64,000 nucleotides of DNA from JAFGBI01 sp964454025 (GTDB lineage Bacteria; Myxococcota_A; Polyangia; Polyangiales; Polyangiaceae), in assembly GCA_964454025.1 (NCBI GenBank), contig CAYVRP010000023.1, positions 18,702 through 82,701 of the forward strand, given 5' to 3'. The position numbers were made by a program, and so were the translations under genes. The notes beneath the pieces were generated by a model. That model was not told the origin of the DNA. It did not search any database and was given only the letters and a program-made list of their open reading frames with translations. The first letter of the stretch is position 1, and every line of letters starts with the position of its first letter. Positions 51,933 through 63,203 of the stretch are shown in pieces.

Positions 51933-53870
51933 TCACGGGGGGGAATCGAGGCTGCCCGTGAGCAGCGCGCTGGCCATGACCGAGGGTATGGCGACCGCGA
52001 AGTCCTGCACGACCGCTCTCGGGACCAGCGTCGCCCATTCGAGCCGCGGCGCGCCCTCCTCGCTCACCCGGACCGTGGTGATCATCGGGGTATCGCCGCG
52101 CGCGGGGAGCGCATTCAACATCCGCTCCAGCTCGCCCTCGCTCATCCGGACGTACTGTTGGAGCATTCCCTTGTACGTCATGCGCAGCGTGGTGAAGCCG
52201 GCCGAGGTGAAGCGCCCGCTCCGCAGCGCCTCGAGCCCCGGGCGGTCGCGCAGCGTCTTCGACGAGGGGGCCAGCAGCCGCGCGGTTTCCTGGCGCAGCA
52301 CACCGACGTCGTTGCCGAAGGCGACCCAGGTGCGCGGGCCGTCGGGGACGACGATCAGGTGCAGCTGCGTCGTTGTCGGCGCGGTGTCCTCCGCGGGTGA
52401 CGTCGCGATGGAGAGCTCGTAGCGTCGCGAGCCCGCCGGGAAGCCCGCCCCCGCGGGCTTGGCCGCGAGGCGCGGGATTTCTGCGGGCTCGAGGTCCGGG
52501 AACCGCTCCTCGAGCAGCTTCGTCACCGCTCGGTCGTTGTAGATGCGTACGAACGCGTCGAAGTAGTCCGTGAACTTCTTCGCCGGGATCTCGGCGCGGT
52601 ACACCTGCCATCCGAGCTGCTGGATCATCATCGGCAGGAGCTGAGCCCCGAAGTCCGCGCCGTCGTGGTCGGCCGCGCGATGCTCGCCGGGAGCGGGGTA
52701 CGAGCCCCGGACGACCACCGTGGCGGCCGGGCTGGTCAGGGCCGGCTCCAAGAGCTGGGCGACCTGTCGGCGGAGCGGCGCCGGCACCTTGCCGACGACC
52801 AGCAGGGCGTCCAGGATCTCCGCGGCCGAGCGCCGGATCTCGCGCCCACGTGCGGGGTTCCCCGGGGCGATGAAGCTCGCCGCGGGCACGTCCATGGGGA
52901 GGCTCCAGAAGGCGTCCGGGGCAGCGACGGCGCGTGACACGGCGTCGCGGAGCGTGGTTCCGGGCCACGACCGGGTGCCCCGGAAGTCCACGGCGAGCGC
53001 CGTTCGCGCGGCGCCGGCCGCGGCGTCGAGGTCGACGGTGAACGCCACGCGCTCCACGTCGTCGATGAGCGCGACACCCTCCGCGAGCAGGCCGCGGGCC
53101 GCCTCGGCGACCGCCGCGTCGAGGCGCGGATCGTCCAGCGAGAACTCGCGGACCAGGAACGGGATCGCCAGCTGTCCCGCCTGCTCGAGCGCTGGCCCGT
53201 ACATCCGGCGGATCGGCTCGACGCGAAGCTCGACGTGAACGTCGGCGGTGCCAACCGTCTCCCGCGGGAGGCCCCGCGTCATGTAGGGCATCAGCTCTTC
53301 GACGTCACCGAAGCCATCCCCGCACACCAGGCGCGCCGGCGCCTGGCCCGCGGCCGGTCCCAGCATGCACGTGAGCTCCCCCTGCCCGCCCACCCGGTAG
53401 AGGCGGTTTCCTACCGCCTCCACGTCCTCGTCGAGCGCCGCGGCGAGATCGAGCGCGCCCTCGATCGAGGTGACGCCGACGGAGAACGCGATGCGCGGCT
53501 CGGGCCCCGTCCCCACCCTGGGCAGCGTCACGAGCAGGTCCACTGGCGCGTCCAGCGCCAGCAGCTCGCGCGCCGGTCCCCCGGATGTCCGAGGCAGGAC
53601 CCCATCGAGGAGCGCCCGCCAGTCGAGCGGCAGGCCCGTCCAGCCCGCGATCACGTCGGCCGCCAGCATCGGAGACTGCCAGCGCCCGACCACGATCACC
53701 TCGCCCGGCGCCGCCACCGGGCTGAGATCGGGCGCGGCGGGCGCGACGTGCGCTGGTCCTCCCGCGGGCTCCACGGTCGCCTCCCGCGGTGGCGCCGGGC
53801 GAGCGCTGGCGCAGCCAACGAGGGAAGCGACGAGGGAGAACCAGCACCCGGGGCCTGAGATCCTCTGCAT
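51933..53870 (-). CDS. large uncharacterised lipoprotein
   Basis: The 645-residue product starts MQRISGPGCWFSLVASLVGCAS, a lipoprotein signal with lipobox LVGC at about residue 20. The mature chain is a mixed alpha/beta protein with repeated short domains (VGVTSIEGALDLAAALDEDVE and LTSPAATVVVRGSYPAP) and a C-terminal part with LMTYKGMLQQYVRMSEG-like sequence. I recognise no known family. ATG 53870 is chosen because it is directly at the signal; a longer frame to 53930 only adds Arg residues. With the downstream 616-residue protein it may form a two-gene envelope unit. Confidence 0.65.
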   Translation of the reverse strand: MQRISGPGCWFSLVASLVGCASARPAPPREATVEPAGGPAHVAPAAPDLSPVAAPGEVIVVGRWQSPMLAADVIAGWTGLPLDWRALLDGVLPRTSGGPARELLALDAPVDLLVTLPRVGTGPEPRIAFSVGVTSIEGALDLAAALDEDVEAVGNRLYRVGGQGELTCMLGPAAGQAPARLVCGDGFGDVEELMPYMTRGLPRETVGTADVHVELRVEPIRRMYGPALEQAGQLAIPFLVREFSLDDPRLDAAVAEAARGLLAEGVALIDDVERVAFTVDLDAAAGAARTALAVDFRGTRSWPGTTLRDAVSRAVAAPDAFWSLPMDVPAASFIAPGNPARGREIRRSAAEILDALLVVGKVPAPLRRQVAQLLEPALTSPAATVVVRGSYPAPGEHRAADHDGADFGAQLLPMMIQQLGWQVYRAEIPAKKFTDYFDAFVRIYNDRAVTKLLEERFPDLEPAEIPRLAAKPAGAGFPAGSRRYELSIATSPAEDTAPTTTQLHLIVVPDGPRTWVAFGNDVGVLRQETARLLAPSSKTLRDRPGLEALRSGRFTSAGFTTLRMTYKGMLQQYVRMSEGELERMLNALPARGDTPMITTVRVSEEGAPRLEWATLVPRAVVQDFAVAIPSVMASALLTGSLDSPP

Positions 53871-53988
53871 GCCGCGGACTATATACCCAAGGCGTCCGCG
53901 GCGACCCCTCCGTCGTCGGTTTCCCCACAACTGCCCGCCGGGGCGCCCGGTGCGCGCCGCCGGCCGGACTCCGACGGCGCCACCCGGA

Positions 53989-55881
<1,893 letters not shown>

Positions 55882-56258
55882 GTTCGCGTCCTCCCGGTGT
55901 CGTGTCGTCCTGCTCGCCCAGGCCGCCCACCTCGCTGCCGGCCGTCCCCTGGCGCCGCGTGCGGTGGGAGCGACCCTGTCGCCCTCCGCGGCGGAACCTC
56001 GGGCCGCGCATCGCGGCGGGTGGCGATCGCGCCGGCATGCCGCCATCAGGGTAGCCGTCGACCGCGCCTAGAGCGTAGGGTTCTGGCCTGTGGGTGCTGG
56101 CTCCTCGCGAGCTGTGGTCGTTGCCTGGTCCGAAGCCCAGGGTGACCGGAAGATAACCATGCCGGTATGGCGGTCAACGGTCGCGGCCCGGTTCTTGCCG
56201 TGACGGCGGAGTTGACAAGCCCGGTGTCCGGAGTAGCCTCCCCGTCCCTCGCACCGCC
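55882..56258. other. 377-base intergenic region between dnaK and tRNA-Ala
   Basis: It carries the tRNA-Ala promoter on the plus strand (56212-56239) and presumably the dnaK promoter on the minus strand, which I could not define with confidence. I see no other gene. Confidence 0.5.
56212..56239 (+). promoter_or_regulatory. sigma70-type promoter for tRNA-Ala
   Basis: TTGACA at 56212-56217 is followed after 16 bases by TAGCCT at 56234-56239. A start 6-8 bases further on would be about 13 bases upstream of the tRNA at 56259. The -35 is a perfect consensus and the spacing is good. Confidence 0.7.
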
Positions 56259-56331
<73 letters not shown>

Positions 56332-56432
56332 CCGTCATCGGGGTCCTGGCTCGGCCGGGGCGAAAGGGGGCTCCCTCGCCGACGGGCGGGGGAGCCGCGG
56401 GCGCTCGGGCCGGACCCGGTGGGGGCATCGAC

Positions 56433-57203
56433 GTGGAGGAGGTGATCCGGCTCTCCCAGCGCGTGGCCGCGCCGAAGAGGGCGCTCTGGCGGGCCATCGC
56501 CACCCCGGCCGGGCTCTCCAACTGGCAGGCGGACGAGGTGATGGGCGAGGTCCGCGCCGGGCGGACGCTCACGATGCGCTACCGCGGGCTCGGCGTCTCC
56601 GTGGTCCTCGACGTCGCCGCGGTCGAGGAGGAGCGCCGCGTGGTGCTGACGGCGGGGGCGTCCCGGCTCGAGCTGCGTGTGCGCGACGGCGTGATCGACC
56701 TCGAGCACCACGGGCTGGCCGCGGGCGACGAGGCGGAGGGAACCCGGTCGGCCTGGCGCGTCGCGCTCGCGATCCTGGCCGAGGCCCTGGAGCGCCATCG
56801 CGACCAGCCGCGGCACGTGCACGTCCTCAGCGGTCCCACGCCGGCTCCCGCCGAGCTGTGCCACGTCTTCTTCACCGATCCGGGCGCGCTCCGGCGCTGG
56901 CTGCTTCGCGACGGCGCGCTCGATCCCGAGGGCGCGCCGTCCCGGGTGCGTTTCGCCTGGGGGCCGCTGGCGAGCACCCGGATCATCGCGCACACGCCGG
57001 GTCGCGACCTGGCCCTCGCCTGGGACGACCGCGCAGCGGTCATCGCGCTGCGCACGTTGCCGAGCCGGCGTGATCCCGCGGAGCGCCTGCTGCTGCTTTC
57101 CTGCAGCCGGTGGGGGGCGCCGCTCCCGCCCGCGGACGCCGCGGGGCTGGAGGGGTCGCACCGCCGACTCCTGCGCGCGCTGGTCGCCGCGGGCGCCGCC
57201 TGA
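56433..57203 (+). CDS. SRPBCC (START-like) protein with two domains
   Basis: This 256-residue product contains an N-terminal SRPBCC/AHSA1-like domain (IRLSQRVAAPKRALWRAIATPAGLSNWQADEVMGEVRAGRTL) and a second, less conserved START-like half from about residue 130 (LCHVFFTDPGALRRWLL, then VRFAWGPLASTRIIAHTPGRDLALAWDD). The family binds hydrophobic ligands; here the ligand is not known. GTG 56433 is used; it is followed by EEVIRLSQRV. It lies just after tRNA-Ala. Confidence 0.7.
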   Translation: MEEVIRLSQRVAAPKRALWRAIATPAGLSNWQADEVMGEVRAGRTLTMRYRGLGVSVVLDVAAVEEERRVVLTAGASRLELRVRDGVIDLEHHGLAAGDEAEGTRSAWRVALAILAEALERHRDQPRHVHVLSGPTPAPAELCHVFFTDPGALRRWLLRDGALDPEGAPSRVRFAWGPLASTRIIAHTPGRDLALAWDDRAAVIALRTLPSRRDPAERLLLLSCSRWGAPLPPADAAGLEGSHRRLLRALVAAGAA

Positions 57204-57262
57204 GCGCCGGGACCGCGCCGCGCGGTTTCCGCAGCGCCAGGACCGCGCCGCGCGGTTTCCGC
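57204..57262. repeat. 29-bp direct repeat, two copies
   Basis: A 29-base unit at 57204-57232 recurs at 57234-57262 with one difference (GCGCCGGGACC versus GCGCCAGGACC), immediately after the SRPBCC stop. It contains no recognisable site and looks like a local duplication similar to that at 49789. Confidence 0.8.
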
Positions 57263-57311
57263 CCCCGCGGTTCCTCTCCTTCTCGGTCGGCGCCCGCGCC
57301 GCCGCGGCGCC

Positions 57312-58181
57312 TCACCCCGCGGCGTCCCGGCAGCACCGCGTGCCGAGCGAGTAGTCGTAGTAGGTCGGCGCGTGGGTTGCGATCCGCGCCTCGCAGCCCC
57401 GCGTCGTCGCGCGCGCGTAGAAGCCGCCGACGAACACGCCGCTCTCGTCGGCGATCCACTCGTCGAGGTTGCCCACCATGTCCAGGACCGCGTCGTCGCC
57501 CCACGCGCTCCGGCAGGTCGCGGTCGCCCCGGTCAAGCGCAGCAGCGGATCGGTCGCGTCCTCGACGACCAGGTTGAGGCGGGGATCCGTGTGCCCCGCC
57601 GAGCTGTTGGCGTGGAGCACGAAGGCCGAGTGCTGAGCGCGGTGGACGTTGCAGGCCGCCTCCCGGTAGCTCGGCCCGTAGGGGTAGGAGTAGCCCCGGG
57701 CTCCCCCGCAGGCGGTCACCCACTCGTCCTCGGTACACAGACGCTTGCCCGCGTTCTCGCACGCCGCGCGGGCCAGGTGGTAGGTGAGGTACCCTTGCGG
57801 TACGACCCCCGGGCGGCTCACGGCGCGCGGGACGAAGCGACCGCGGCGCTGGATCGCCGGCAGTTCGGGGAGCGGCATGCGGCGCGCCTCTTCGGTCCCG
57901 AATTGCTCCCGCTCGAGCTCCCAGACGGCGCGCACTCGGGCCAGGAGCGCCGGGTGCGGCGGATAGTACGGGGAGAGGGCCTCGCCCGTGTCCCGATCGA
58001 CGAGGGACACCTCCCAGCGATCGATGCAGAAACTGCGGACCCGAACCATCTCGGCCGGGCACCCGCGCGGCGGCGCCCGCCCGCTCCCCGGCGACTCGGC
58101 GCGCGAGGTCGGGGCGACGAGGGTCGCGGCCAAGGCCCCGGCGGCGAGCCCCGCGAGCGACGCCAGCGCGCCGCGGGGCAT
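57312..58181 (-). CDS. FGE/SUMF1-like (formylglycine-generating-type) protein, exported
   Basis: The 289-residue product has a signal peptide (MPRGALASLAGLAAGALAATLVAP, cleaved near SRAES). A FGE-sulfatase-like domain follows (CPAEMVRVRSFCIDRWEVSLVD, PQGYLTYHLARAACENAGKRLCTEDEWVTACGGA, DMVGNLDEWIADESGVFVGGFYA, YSLGTRCCRDAAG). The GNLDEW and GTRCC motifs are family marks. FGE-type domains generate formylglycine or, more often in bacteria, bind proteins or act in other oxidation roles, so activity is not shown. Its start overlaps the stop of the algH gene, giving a TGATG junction. Confidence 0.8.
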   Translation of the reverse strand: MPRGALASLAGLAAGALAATLVAPTSRAESPGSGRAPPRGCPAEMVRVRSFCIDRWEVSLVDRDTGEALSPYYPPHPALLARVRAVWELEREQFGTEEARRMPLPELPAIQRRGRFVPRAVSRPGVVPQGYLTYHLARAACENAGKRLCTEDEWVTACGGARGYSYPYGPSYREAACNVHRAQHSAFVLHANSSAGHTDPRLNLVVEDATDPLLRLTGATATCRSAWGDDAVLDMVGNLDEWIADESGVFVGGFYARATTRGCEARIATHAPTYYDYSLGTRCCRDAAG

Positions 58182-58744
58182 CAGGCGGCTCCCACCGTCC
58201 GGCTGGTGAACGCCATCGGCGTCGACCCGATCAGCGCGTAGGCCTCGCGCCAGACCGCGTGTCGAGGCACGTCGAACACCAGCCGCGGGTCCACCTCCGT
58301 GGGCAGCCAGGCTCCGGCGCGGATCTCCGCCTCGAGCTGCTGGGGTGCCCAGCCCGCGTAGCCCGCCAGCGCGAACAGCTGGTTGGGTGTCACCCCCTCG
58401 GCCATCGCCTCGAGCACGCGGCGCGAGGCCGAGGCGGTGATCCCCGGCCCCACCTCGAACTGCCCGTCGATGCCGGGGAAGCGATCGGCGGTGCGGTAGA
58501 CCAGCCAGATCTGCTCCTTCGCGACGGGACCGCCGACGCGCACGCTCCCCGGCACATCCAGCGGCCGCTCCGTGACGTCGGCGCGCACGAGCAGCTCGGC
58601 GAGGGTCATCAGCTCCTCGCCGTTGACGATCCAACCAAACGCGCCGTCGGGGCCGTGCGCGGCGAGCAGCACCACCGAGCGATCGAAATTGGGATCGCCG
58701 AGCGGGGGCGCTGCGACGAGGAGGCCGGGCGCGAGCTCGCTCAT
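58181..58744 (-). CDS. algH: YqgE/AlgH family protein
   Basis: The 187-residue protein belongs to UPF0301 (YqgE/AlgH). Motifs: LAPGLLVAAPPLGDPNFDRSVVLLAAHGPDGAFGWIVN at the start, VRVGGPVAKEQIWLVYR in the middle and LFALAGYAGWAPQQLEAEIRAGAWLPTEVDPRLVF towards the end. Function is unclear; the family was first linked with alginate regulation in Pseudomonas. ATG 58744 (MSELAPGLLVA) matches the usual start. The FGE-like gene is translationally coupled downstream. Confidence 0.9.
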   Translation of the reverse strand: MSELAPGLLVAAPPLGDPNFDRSVVLLAAHGPDGAFGWIVNGEELMTLAELLVRADVTERPLDVPGSVRVGGPVAKEQIWLVYRTADRFPGIDGQFEVGPGITASASRRVLEAMAEGVTPNQLFALAGYAGWAPQQLEAEIRAGAWLPTEVDPRLVFDVPRHAVWREAYALIGSTPMAFTSRTVGAA

Positions 58745-58942
58745 GCCGTTCAGCGTAGCAACCCGCGGCAGGGGCGTCGACTCGGCGCTGGCGCGGGCCG
58801 CCCTCCGCTCGCCGGCGCCGCGTGAGCCCCGGGGCGGTCCCCGCCGCCACTGCGTCCCCTCGGCCGGGCGTCCACGGTCGGGACGGGGAGCGGTCTTCGG
58901 CGCCGGCGCCGCCCAGCGGCGCGCCGGCGCGCCCCGGCGGCG

Positions 58943-59821
58943 TCAGGAGAAGCTGCGGGCCACGCGGCGGAATGCGCTCGGGGTCGTGCCCTTCAGACGC
59001 AAGAAGTGGCGGTTGAAGTTGGCGAGGTTGTTGAACCCCACGCGGTAGGCGACCTCGCTGATGTTCATGTCGCCCTCCAGCAGCAGTCGGCAGGCGTGGC
59101 CGACGCGGACCTCGGCGACGTAGGCCACGAACGGCTTGCCGAAGTGCCGGGTGAAGAACCGGCTGAACGCGCCAGGCGACATGCCGACCAGGCTCGCGAC
59201 CTCACGCTGGCTCAGCCGCTCGGCCGCGTGATCGTGGATGTGTCGCATCAACCGCCCCGCGCGGGTCGCGTCGCGATCGGTTTCCGGCCGGTGGCCCACC
59301 GACAGCGAGAGGGTGCGGCAGTTCGGGCTGCGCGCCATCGTCGCGAGCATGGTCAGGAGCGTCAGGACCTTGTCCAGTTCGGCGACGGTGGGGTCGGTGA
59401 GCTGCCACATCCGGGTGGCGACCTCCGAGCGGGTCGGGTCTTCGATCACCAGCCCCTGGCTCGCGCGCCGGAGCAGGTTCACCAGCGGCTGGGTCGCCGC
59501 GAGCTCGAGGAAGCCGTCGCCGAACACGTCGCGCGGGAACTGGACCACGAGCGCCCGCACCGGCTGGCCCGGGGTCGGTCGCGAGAGCCAGCAGTGCGGA
59601 GTGCCCCCACCGACCAGGCACAGGTCACCCGGCTCGAACTCGTGGATGGAGTCGGCGACGTAGCGCAACCCCTTCCCCTCCACGATCAAGATCAGCTCGA
59701 GCTCGGGGTGATAGTGCCACGGGTAGGTGAAGCTGTTGGCCCGCACGTCGCGGATGGTGATGGCCGTCGACGAGTCACGGGGCACCAGCTCGCGGTGTGC
59801 CGGGCGGGGTACGGGACGCAT
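58943..59821 (-). CDS. AraC-family transcriptional regulator with cupin domain
   Basis: The 292-residue protein has an N-terminal cupin-like effector domain (YPWHYHPELELILIVEGKGLRYVADSIHEFEPGDLCLVGGGTPH) and a C-terminal double helix-turn-helix (ERLSQREVASLVGMSPGAFSRFFTRHFGKPFVAYVAEVR and NISEVAYRVGFNNLANFNRHFLRLKGTTPSAFRR), typical AraC. ATG 59821 (MRPVPRPAHREL) is chosen; a GATACT -10 lies 10 bases upstream at plus 59832-59837. It is divergent from the GH9 gene and probably activates it in response to a sugar, but that is inference from position. Confidence 0.88.
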   Translation of the reverse strand: MRPVPRPAHRELVPRDSSTAITIRDVRANSFTYPWHYHPELELILIVEGKGLRYVADSIHEFEPGDLCLVGGGTPHCWLSRPTPGQPVRALVVQFPRDVFGDGFLELAATQPLVNLLRRASQGLVIEDPTRSEVATRMWQLTDPTVAELDKVLTLLTMLATMARSPNCRTLSLSVGHRPETDRDATRAGRLMRHIHDHAAERLSQREVASLVGMSPGAFSRFFTRHFGKPFVAYVAEVRVGHACRLLLEGDMNISEVAYRVGFNNLANFNRHFLRLKGTTPSAFRRVARSFS

Positions 59822-60034
59822 GAGGCACCAAAGTATCAGATGTCGGTGTGCGCGCCATGGTCTTCTGCTAGCCTCTCGTGTCAACCTCGATCGGGGCCGG
59901 CGCGGAGCCGGACGCCCAGGCCTCCTCGCGTCCGAGCGGCTGCTCGCTCCTCGGCGCGATGGGGGGGGCGCGCCCCGACCGCCGCGGACCCACCCGGTCA
60001 TCCTCGCCGCCCGCCCCACCTCACGAGAACCAAG

Positions 60035-61768
60035 ATGTCCTGTCGCCTGACCGTCTGCTCGCCTGTCCTCCCCGTCCTCCTCGCGCTCGTCGGCGGGGTG
60101 GGCTGCACCAGCTCGAACGTCGCGGTGCAGGACCGCTGTCCGCCCGGTGCGCGGGACACCGGCTTCGGTTGCGTCTTCGATCCTCGGGTCGCGGTCAACT
60201 CGGTGGGCTACCTGCCCGATCGCGTCAAGCGGGCGACGGTCGCGGCGGAGGTCACGAGCTTCCAGGTGCGCGACGCCAGCGGCGCCACGGTGTTCGAGGG
60301 GTCGCCGACCGGGCCCGTAGCCACGCGCGTCGCCACCGGGGTCGACCAGGACGTCTGGGTCCTCGACTTCACCGAGGTGACCGAGCCCGGCGAGTATTTC
60401 GTCACCGTCGAGGGACCGGCGCCGTTCCCCGATTCACCGCGCTTCACCATCAGCGAGAGCGTCTACGATCCGCTCCTCCACGTCCTGATGCTGGGCATGA
60501 CCGGGCAGCGGTGCGGCACCGAGATCCTCTTCGCTTGGGAGGGTTCGACCTTCTACCACGGTGCCTGCCACCTCGAGGACGCCAGCCTCGAGCTCGTGGG
60601 GGGCGGGGACACGCGTCGAGACGGGACCGGCGGGTGGCACGACGCTGGCGACTACGGCAAGTACACGGTCAACGGCGCCTTCGCGAGCGGCATGATGCTG
60701 CTCGCCTGGGAGCACTTCGCGGACCGGCTCGCCGGGCGCGCCTTCGATCTCCCCGAGGCGGGCGACGACGTGCCCGACTACCTCGACGAGAACCGCTACA
60801 ACCTCGATTGGCTGCTCACCATGCAGAACGAGGACGGCTCCGTCGCCCACAAGATCACGCCGCTCGACTTCCCCGGGATGATCACCCCGACCGACGACAT
60901 CGACGCCCGCTTCTTCTCGGACTGGGGCTCCGCCGGGACGGGCGATTTCGTCGCGGTGATGGCGCAGGCGGCGCGCGTCTACGAGCCGGTGGACGAGGCG
61001 TTCGCGCGCGATTGCCGCGCCGCCGCCGAGCGGGCCTTCCTCTTCCTCCAGGAGCACCCGGATCCCCACCAGCCCGACAGGTCCCGGTTCTCGCAGATGC
61101 AGTACGACACGCGCGGGGACAACGACGATCGGGCGTGGGGCGCCTGCGAGCTTTGGGAGACGACCGGGGCCGAGGCCGCGCTGGCCGAGTGCGAGGCGCG
61201 GATCGCGGGCATGGCGCCGGCCGTCAACTGGGACTGGGGCGACCTTGGCAGTCTCGCCATCTACACGTACGTGCTGTCGCGACGTGAGGACCGCGATCGC
61301 CGTGATCCCGCGCTCGTCGCGGCCAAGGCGGCCAGCATCATCCAGGTGGCGGACGCGATGGTCGCCGCGGCGGAGTCGAACCCCTGGGGGCTCGCGTACA
61401 CGGGCGGCCGCTACTGGGGAATCAACGGCGTCTACGCGCGCACCGTGATCGGCTTGCGCGTCGCGCACCTGCTGGACCCGAAGCCGGAGTACCTCGACGC
61501 GGCGACCCAGCAGATCGATCATCTCCTCGGCCGCAACTACTACGCGCGGTCGCAGGTCACGGGCATCGGATACGCGCCGCCGCTGCAGCCCCACCACCGC
61601 CCGTCGACGGGCGACGCCACTGCCCAGCCCTGGCCCGGCCTCTTGATCGGCGGCGCCCAGCCCGACGCCAACTCTTGGAAGGACGACAGCACCGACGCCA
61701 CCACCAGCGAGAACGCCATCAACTGGAACGCGCCGCTGATCTACGCCGTGGCCGGGTTCGTGCGCTGA
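60035..61768 (+). CDS. GH9 endoglucanase, predicted lipoprotein
   Basis: The 577-residue protein has a lipoprotein signal (LPVLLALVGGVGC, Cys near residue 25), a CelD_N-type Ig-like domain (VNSVGYLPDRVKRATV, then VWVLDFTEVTEPGEYFV) and a GH9 catalytic domain. Catalytic residues: the DAGD motif in GGWHDAGDYGKY with Asp 203 and Asp 206, and the general acid Glu 559 in SENAINWNAPL. The HHRPS motif is also present. GH9 enzymes hydrolyse beta-1,4-glucans such as cellulose. ATG 60035 is chosen over the much longer open frame upstream because of the signal peptide. It is probably regulated by the divergent AraC protein. Confidence 0.87.
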   Translation: MSCRLTVCSPVLPVLLALVGGVGCTSSNVAVQDRCPPGARDTGFGCVFDPRVAVNSVGYLPDRVKRATVAAEVTSFQVRDASGATVFEGSPTGPVATRVATGVDQDVWVLDFTEVTEPGEYFVTVEGPAPFPDSPRFTISESVYDPLLHVLMLGMTGQRCGTEILFAWEGSTFYHGACHLEDASLELVGGGDTRRDGTGGWHDAGDYGKYTVNGAFASGMMLLAWEHFADRLAGRAFDLPEAGDDVPDYLDENRYNLDWLLTMQNEDGSVAHKITPLDFPGMITPTDDIDARFFSDWGSAGTGDFVAVMAQAARVYEPVDEAFARDCRAAAERAFLFLQEHPDPHQPDRSRFSQMQYDTRGDNDDRAWGACELWETTGAEAALAECEARIAGMAPAVNWDWGDLGSLAIYTYVLSRREDRDRRDPALVAAKAASIIQVADAMVAAAESNPWGLAYTGGRYWGINGVYARTVIGLRVAHLLDPKPEYLDAATQQIDHLLGRNYYARSQVTGIGYAPPLQPHHRPSTGDATAQPWPGLLIGGAQPDANSWKDDSTDATTSENAINWNAPLIYAVAGFVR

Positions 61769-61898
61769 GCGGCTCCGCGCCGGGCTCTGGCGAGGGGCCT
61801 GCTGACCGAGGCGTCAGGGGTCCTGCGGCCGCGCCCCACGACCGGGACCGGCGGACGGCCCCGGGTCACGGGCGCTCGCGGAGGGCCGCGGGCCGCGG

Positions 61899-63203
61899 CT
61901 AGAGCGCGAGGTCCTCCACCGGCAAGATCACCGACTTCTCGCGCGTCACCGGCAGCCGATCGATCTCGGCGGCCGCGTCCCGCACCGCCCCGTCGCGGGC
62001 GCGGCGGGTGAGAATGACGATGGGGATGGTCTGATCCGGGGCGTCGGAAGCGGTTTCCTTCTGGATGATGGCGGAGATGCTGATGCCGTGGTGCCCGAGG
62101 ATGCTGGTGATGCTGGCGAGGATCCCAGGCCGCTCGATGGTACCTAGCCGGAGGTAGAAGCGCGACTCGGCGTCGAGGTAGCTGCGGGTGACGTACTGGT
62201 TGAAGGGCGCGTAGCGGTGCGGGTTGAACTCCTGCTTCCCGGCGATCGATAGCGCGAGCTCGCACAGGTCACTCACCACCGCGGTGGCCGTCGGCCGCGC
62301 GCCGGCGCCGCGGCCGACGTAGAGCGAGTCGCCCAGGAATTCCGACTGCAGCATGACGGCGTTGTACTCGTTCTTCACGCTCGCGAGGCTGCAGCGTTCC
62401 GGGATCAGCGTGGGTCCCACCCGGAGCAGCATCCCGGCGTCCGCCTGCTTCGCGACCGCGAGGAGCTTGACCACGTAGCCGAGCTCCTTGGCGTAGAGGA
62501 CGTCGGTGAGGCTCAGATCGTCGATGCCGCGCGTCAGAATCCGGTTGCGGTCGACCCGGGCGTTGAAGGCGACGGTCGCCAGGATCTCGAGCTTGTGCGT
62601 GGCGTCGCCGCCGTTCACGTCCAGCGACGGGTCGGCCTCCGCGAACCCGAGCGCCTGCGCCCGAGCGAGGGCGTCCGCGAACGACCACTGCTCTTCGATC
62701 ATCCGCGTCAGGATGAAGTTGGTCGTCCCGTTGACGATCCCGAACACGGCGTGGACGCGGTCGCTGGCGAGGCTCTCCGTGAGCACCTTGATGATGGGGA
62801 TGCCGCCGGCGACGCTCGCCTCGAAGCGCAGCTCGCGGCGCTGCGCGGTGGCCAGCGAGAAGAGCTCGTCCTTGTGGTGGTAGAGGAGCGCCTTGTTGGC
62901 GGTGACCACATGCTTGCCGCGCTCGAGGGCGCCGCGGACCACGTCGCGCGCGACGGTGGTCCCGCCCACGAGCTCGATCACGATGTCGAGGGTCGGGTCG
63001 TCGAGGATCTCGCGGTAGTCGGTGGGCAGCAGCGCCCGGTCGACGGTGACCGCCCGCGGGCGGTCCACCTCCACGTCGGCGATGCGCGCGAGGACCAGCT
63101 CGACGCCGCTCCGCAGGCGGAGAATGTCGGCGTGCTGTTGCAGCAACGCTACCACGCCCGATCCGATGACCCCGAAACCGACCAGTCCGACCTTGATCCT
63201 CAC
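61899..63203 (-). CDS. hom: homoserine dehydrogenase with ACT domain
   Basis: The enzyme reduces aspartate semialdehyde to homoserine with NAD(P)H, on the way to threonine and methionine. The 434-residue protein has the Rossmann motif GLVGFGVIGSGVV near the N-terminus, DIVIELVGGTTVARDVV, HVVTANKALLYHH, FEASVAGGIPIIKVL, VNGTTNFILTRM, FAEADPSLDVNGGDATHKLEIL, and a C-terminal ACT domain with RPGILASITSILGHHGISI that binds the feedback inhibitor. GTG 63203 gives the usual start RIKVGLVGFG and follows TGAGGAG. The frame upstream is non-coding. Confidence 0.95.
   Translation of the reverse strand: MRIKVGLVGFGVIGSGVVALLQQHADILRLRSGVELVLARIADVEVDRPRAVTVDRALLPTDYREILDDPTLDIVIELVGGTTVARDVVRGALERGKHVVTANKALLYHHKDELFSLATAQRRELRFEASVAGGIPIIKVLTESLASDRVHAVFGIVNGTTNFILTRMIEEQWSFADALARAQALGFAEADPSLDVNGGDATHKLEILATVAFNARVDRNRILTRGIDDLSLTDVLYAKELGYVVKLLAVAKQADAGMLLRVGPTLIPERCSLASVKNEYNAVMLQSEFLGDSLYVGRGAGARPTATAVVSDLCELALSIAGKQEFNPHRYAPFNQYVTRSYLDAESRFYLRLGTIERPGILASITSILGHHGISISAIIQKETASDAPDQTIPIVILTRRARDGAVRDAAAEIDRLPVTREKSVILPVEDLAL

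Noticed and set aside
56369..56396. A GC-rich hairpin (GGCTCCC and GGGAGCC) downstream of tRNA-Ala as a terminator
   Set aside because: The stem is plausible but the loop is 14 bases and no T run follows, so I did not call it a terminator.
59006..60034. The upstream extension of the GH9 frame to 59006 (920 codons in total)
   Set aside because: The extra part lies antisense to the AraC gene. The lipoprotein signal begins at ATG 60035, which gives a normal GH9 length.
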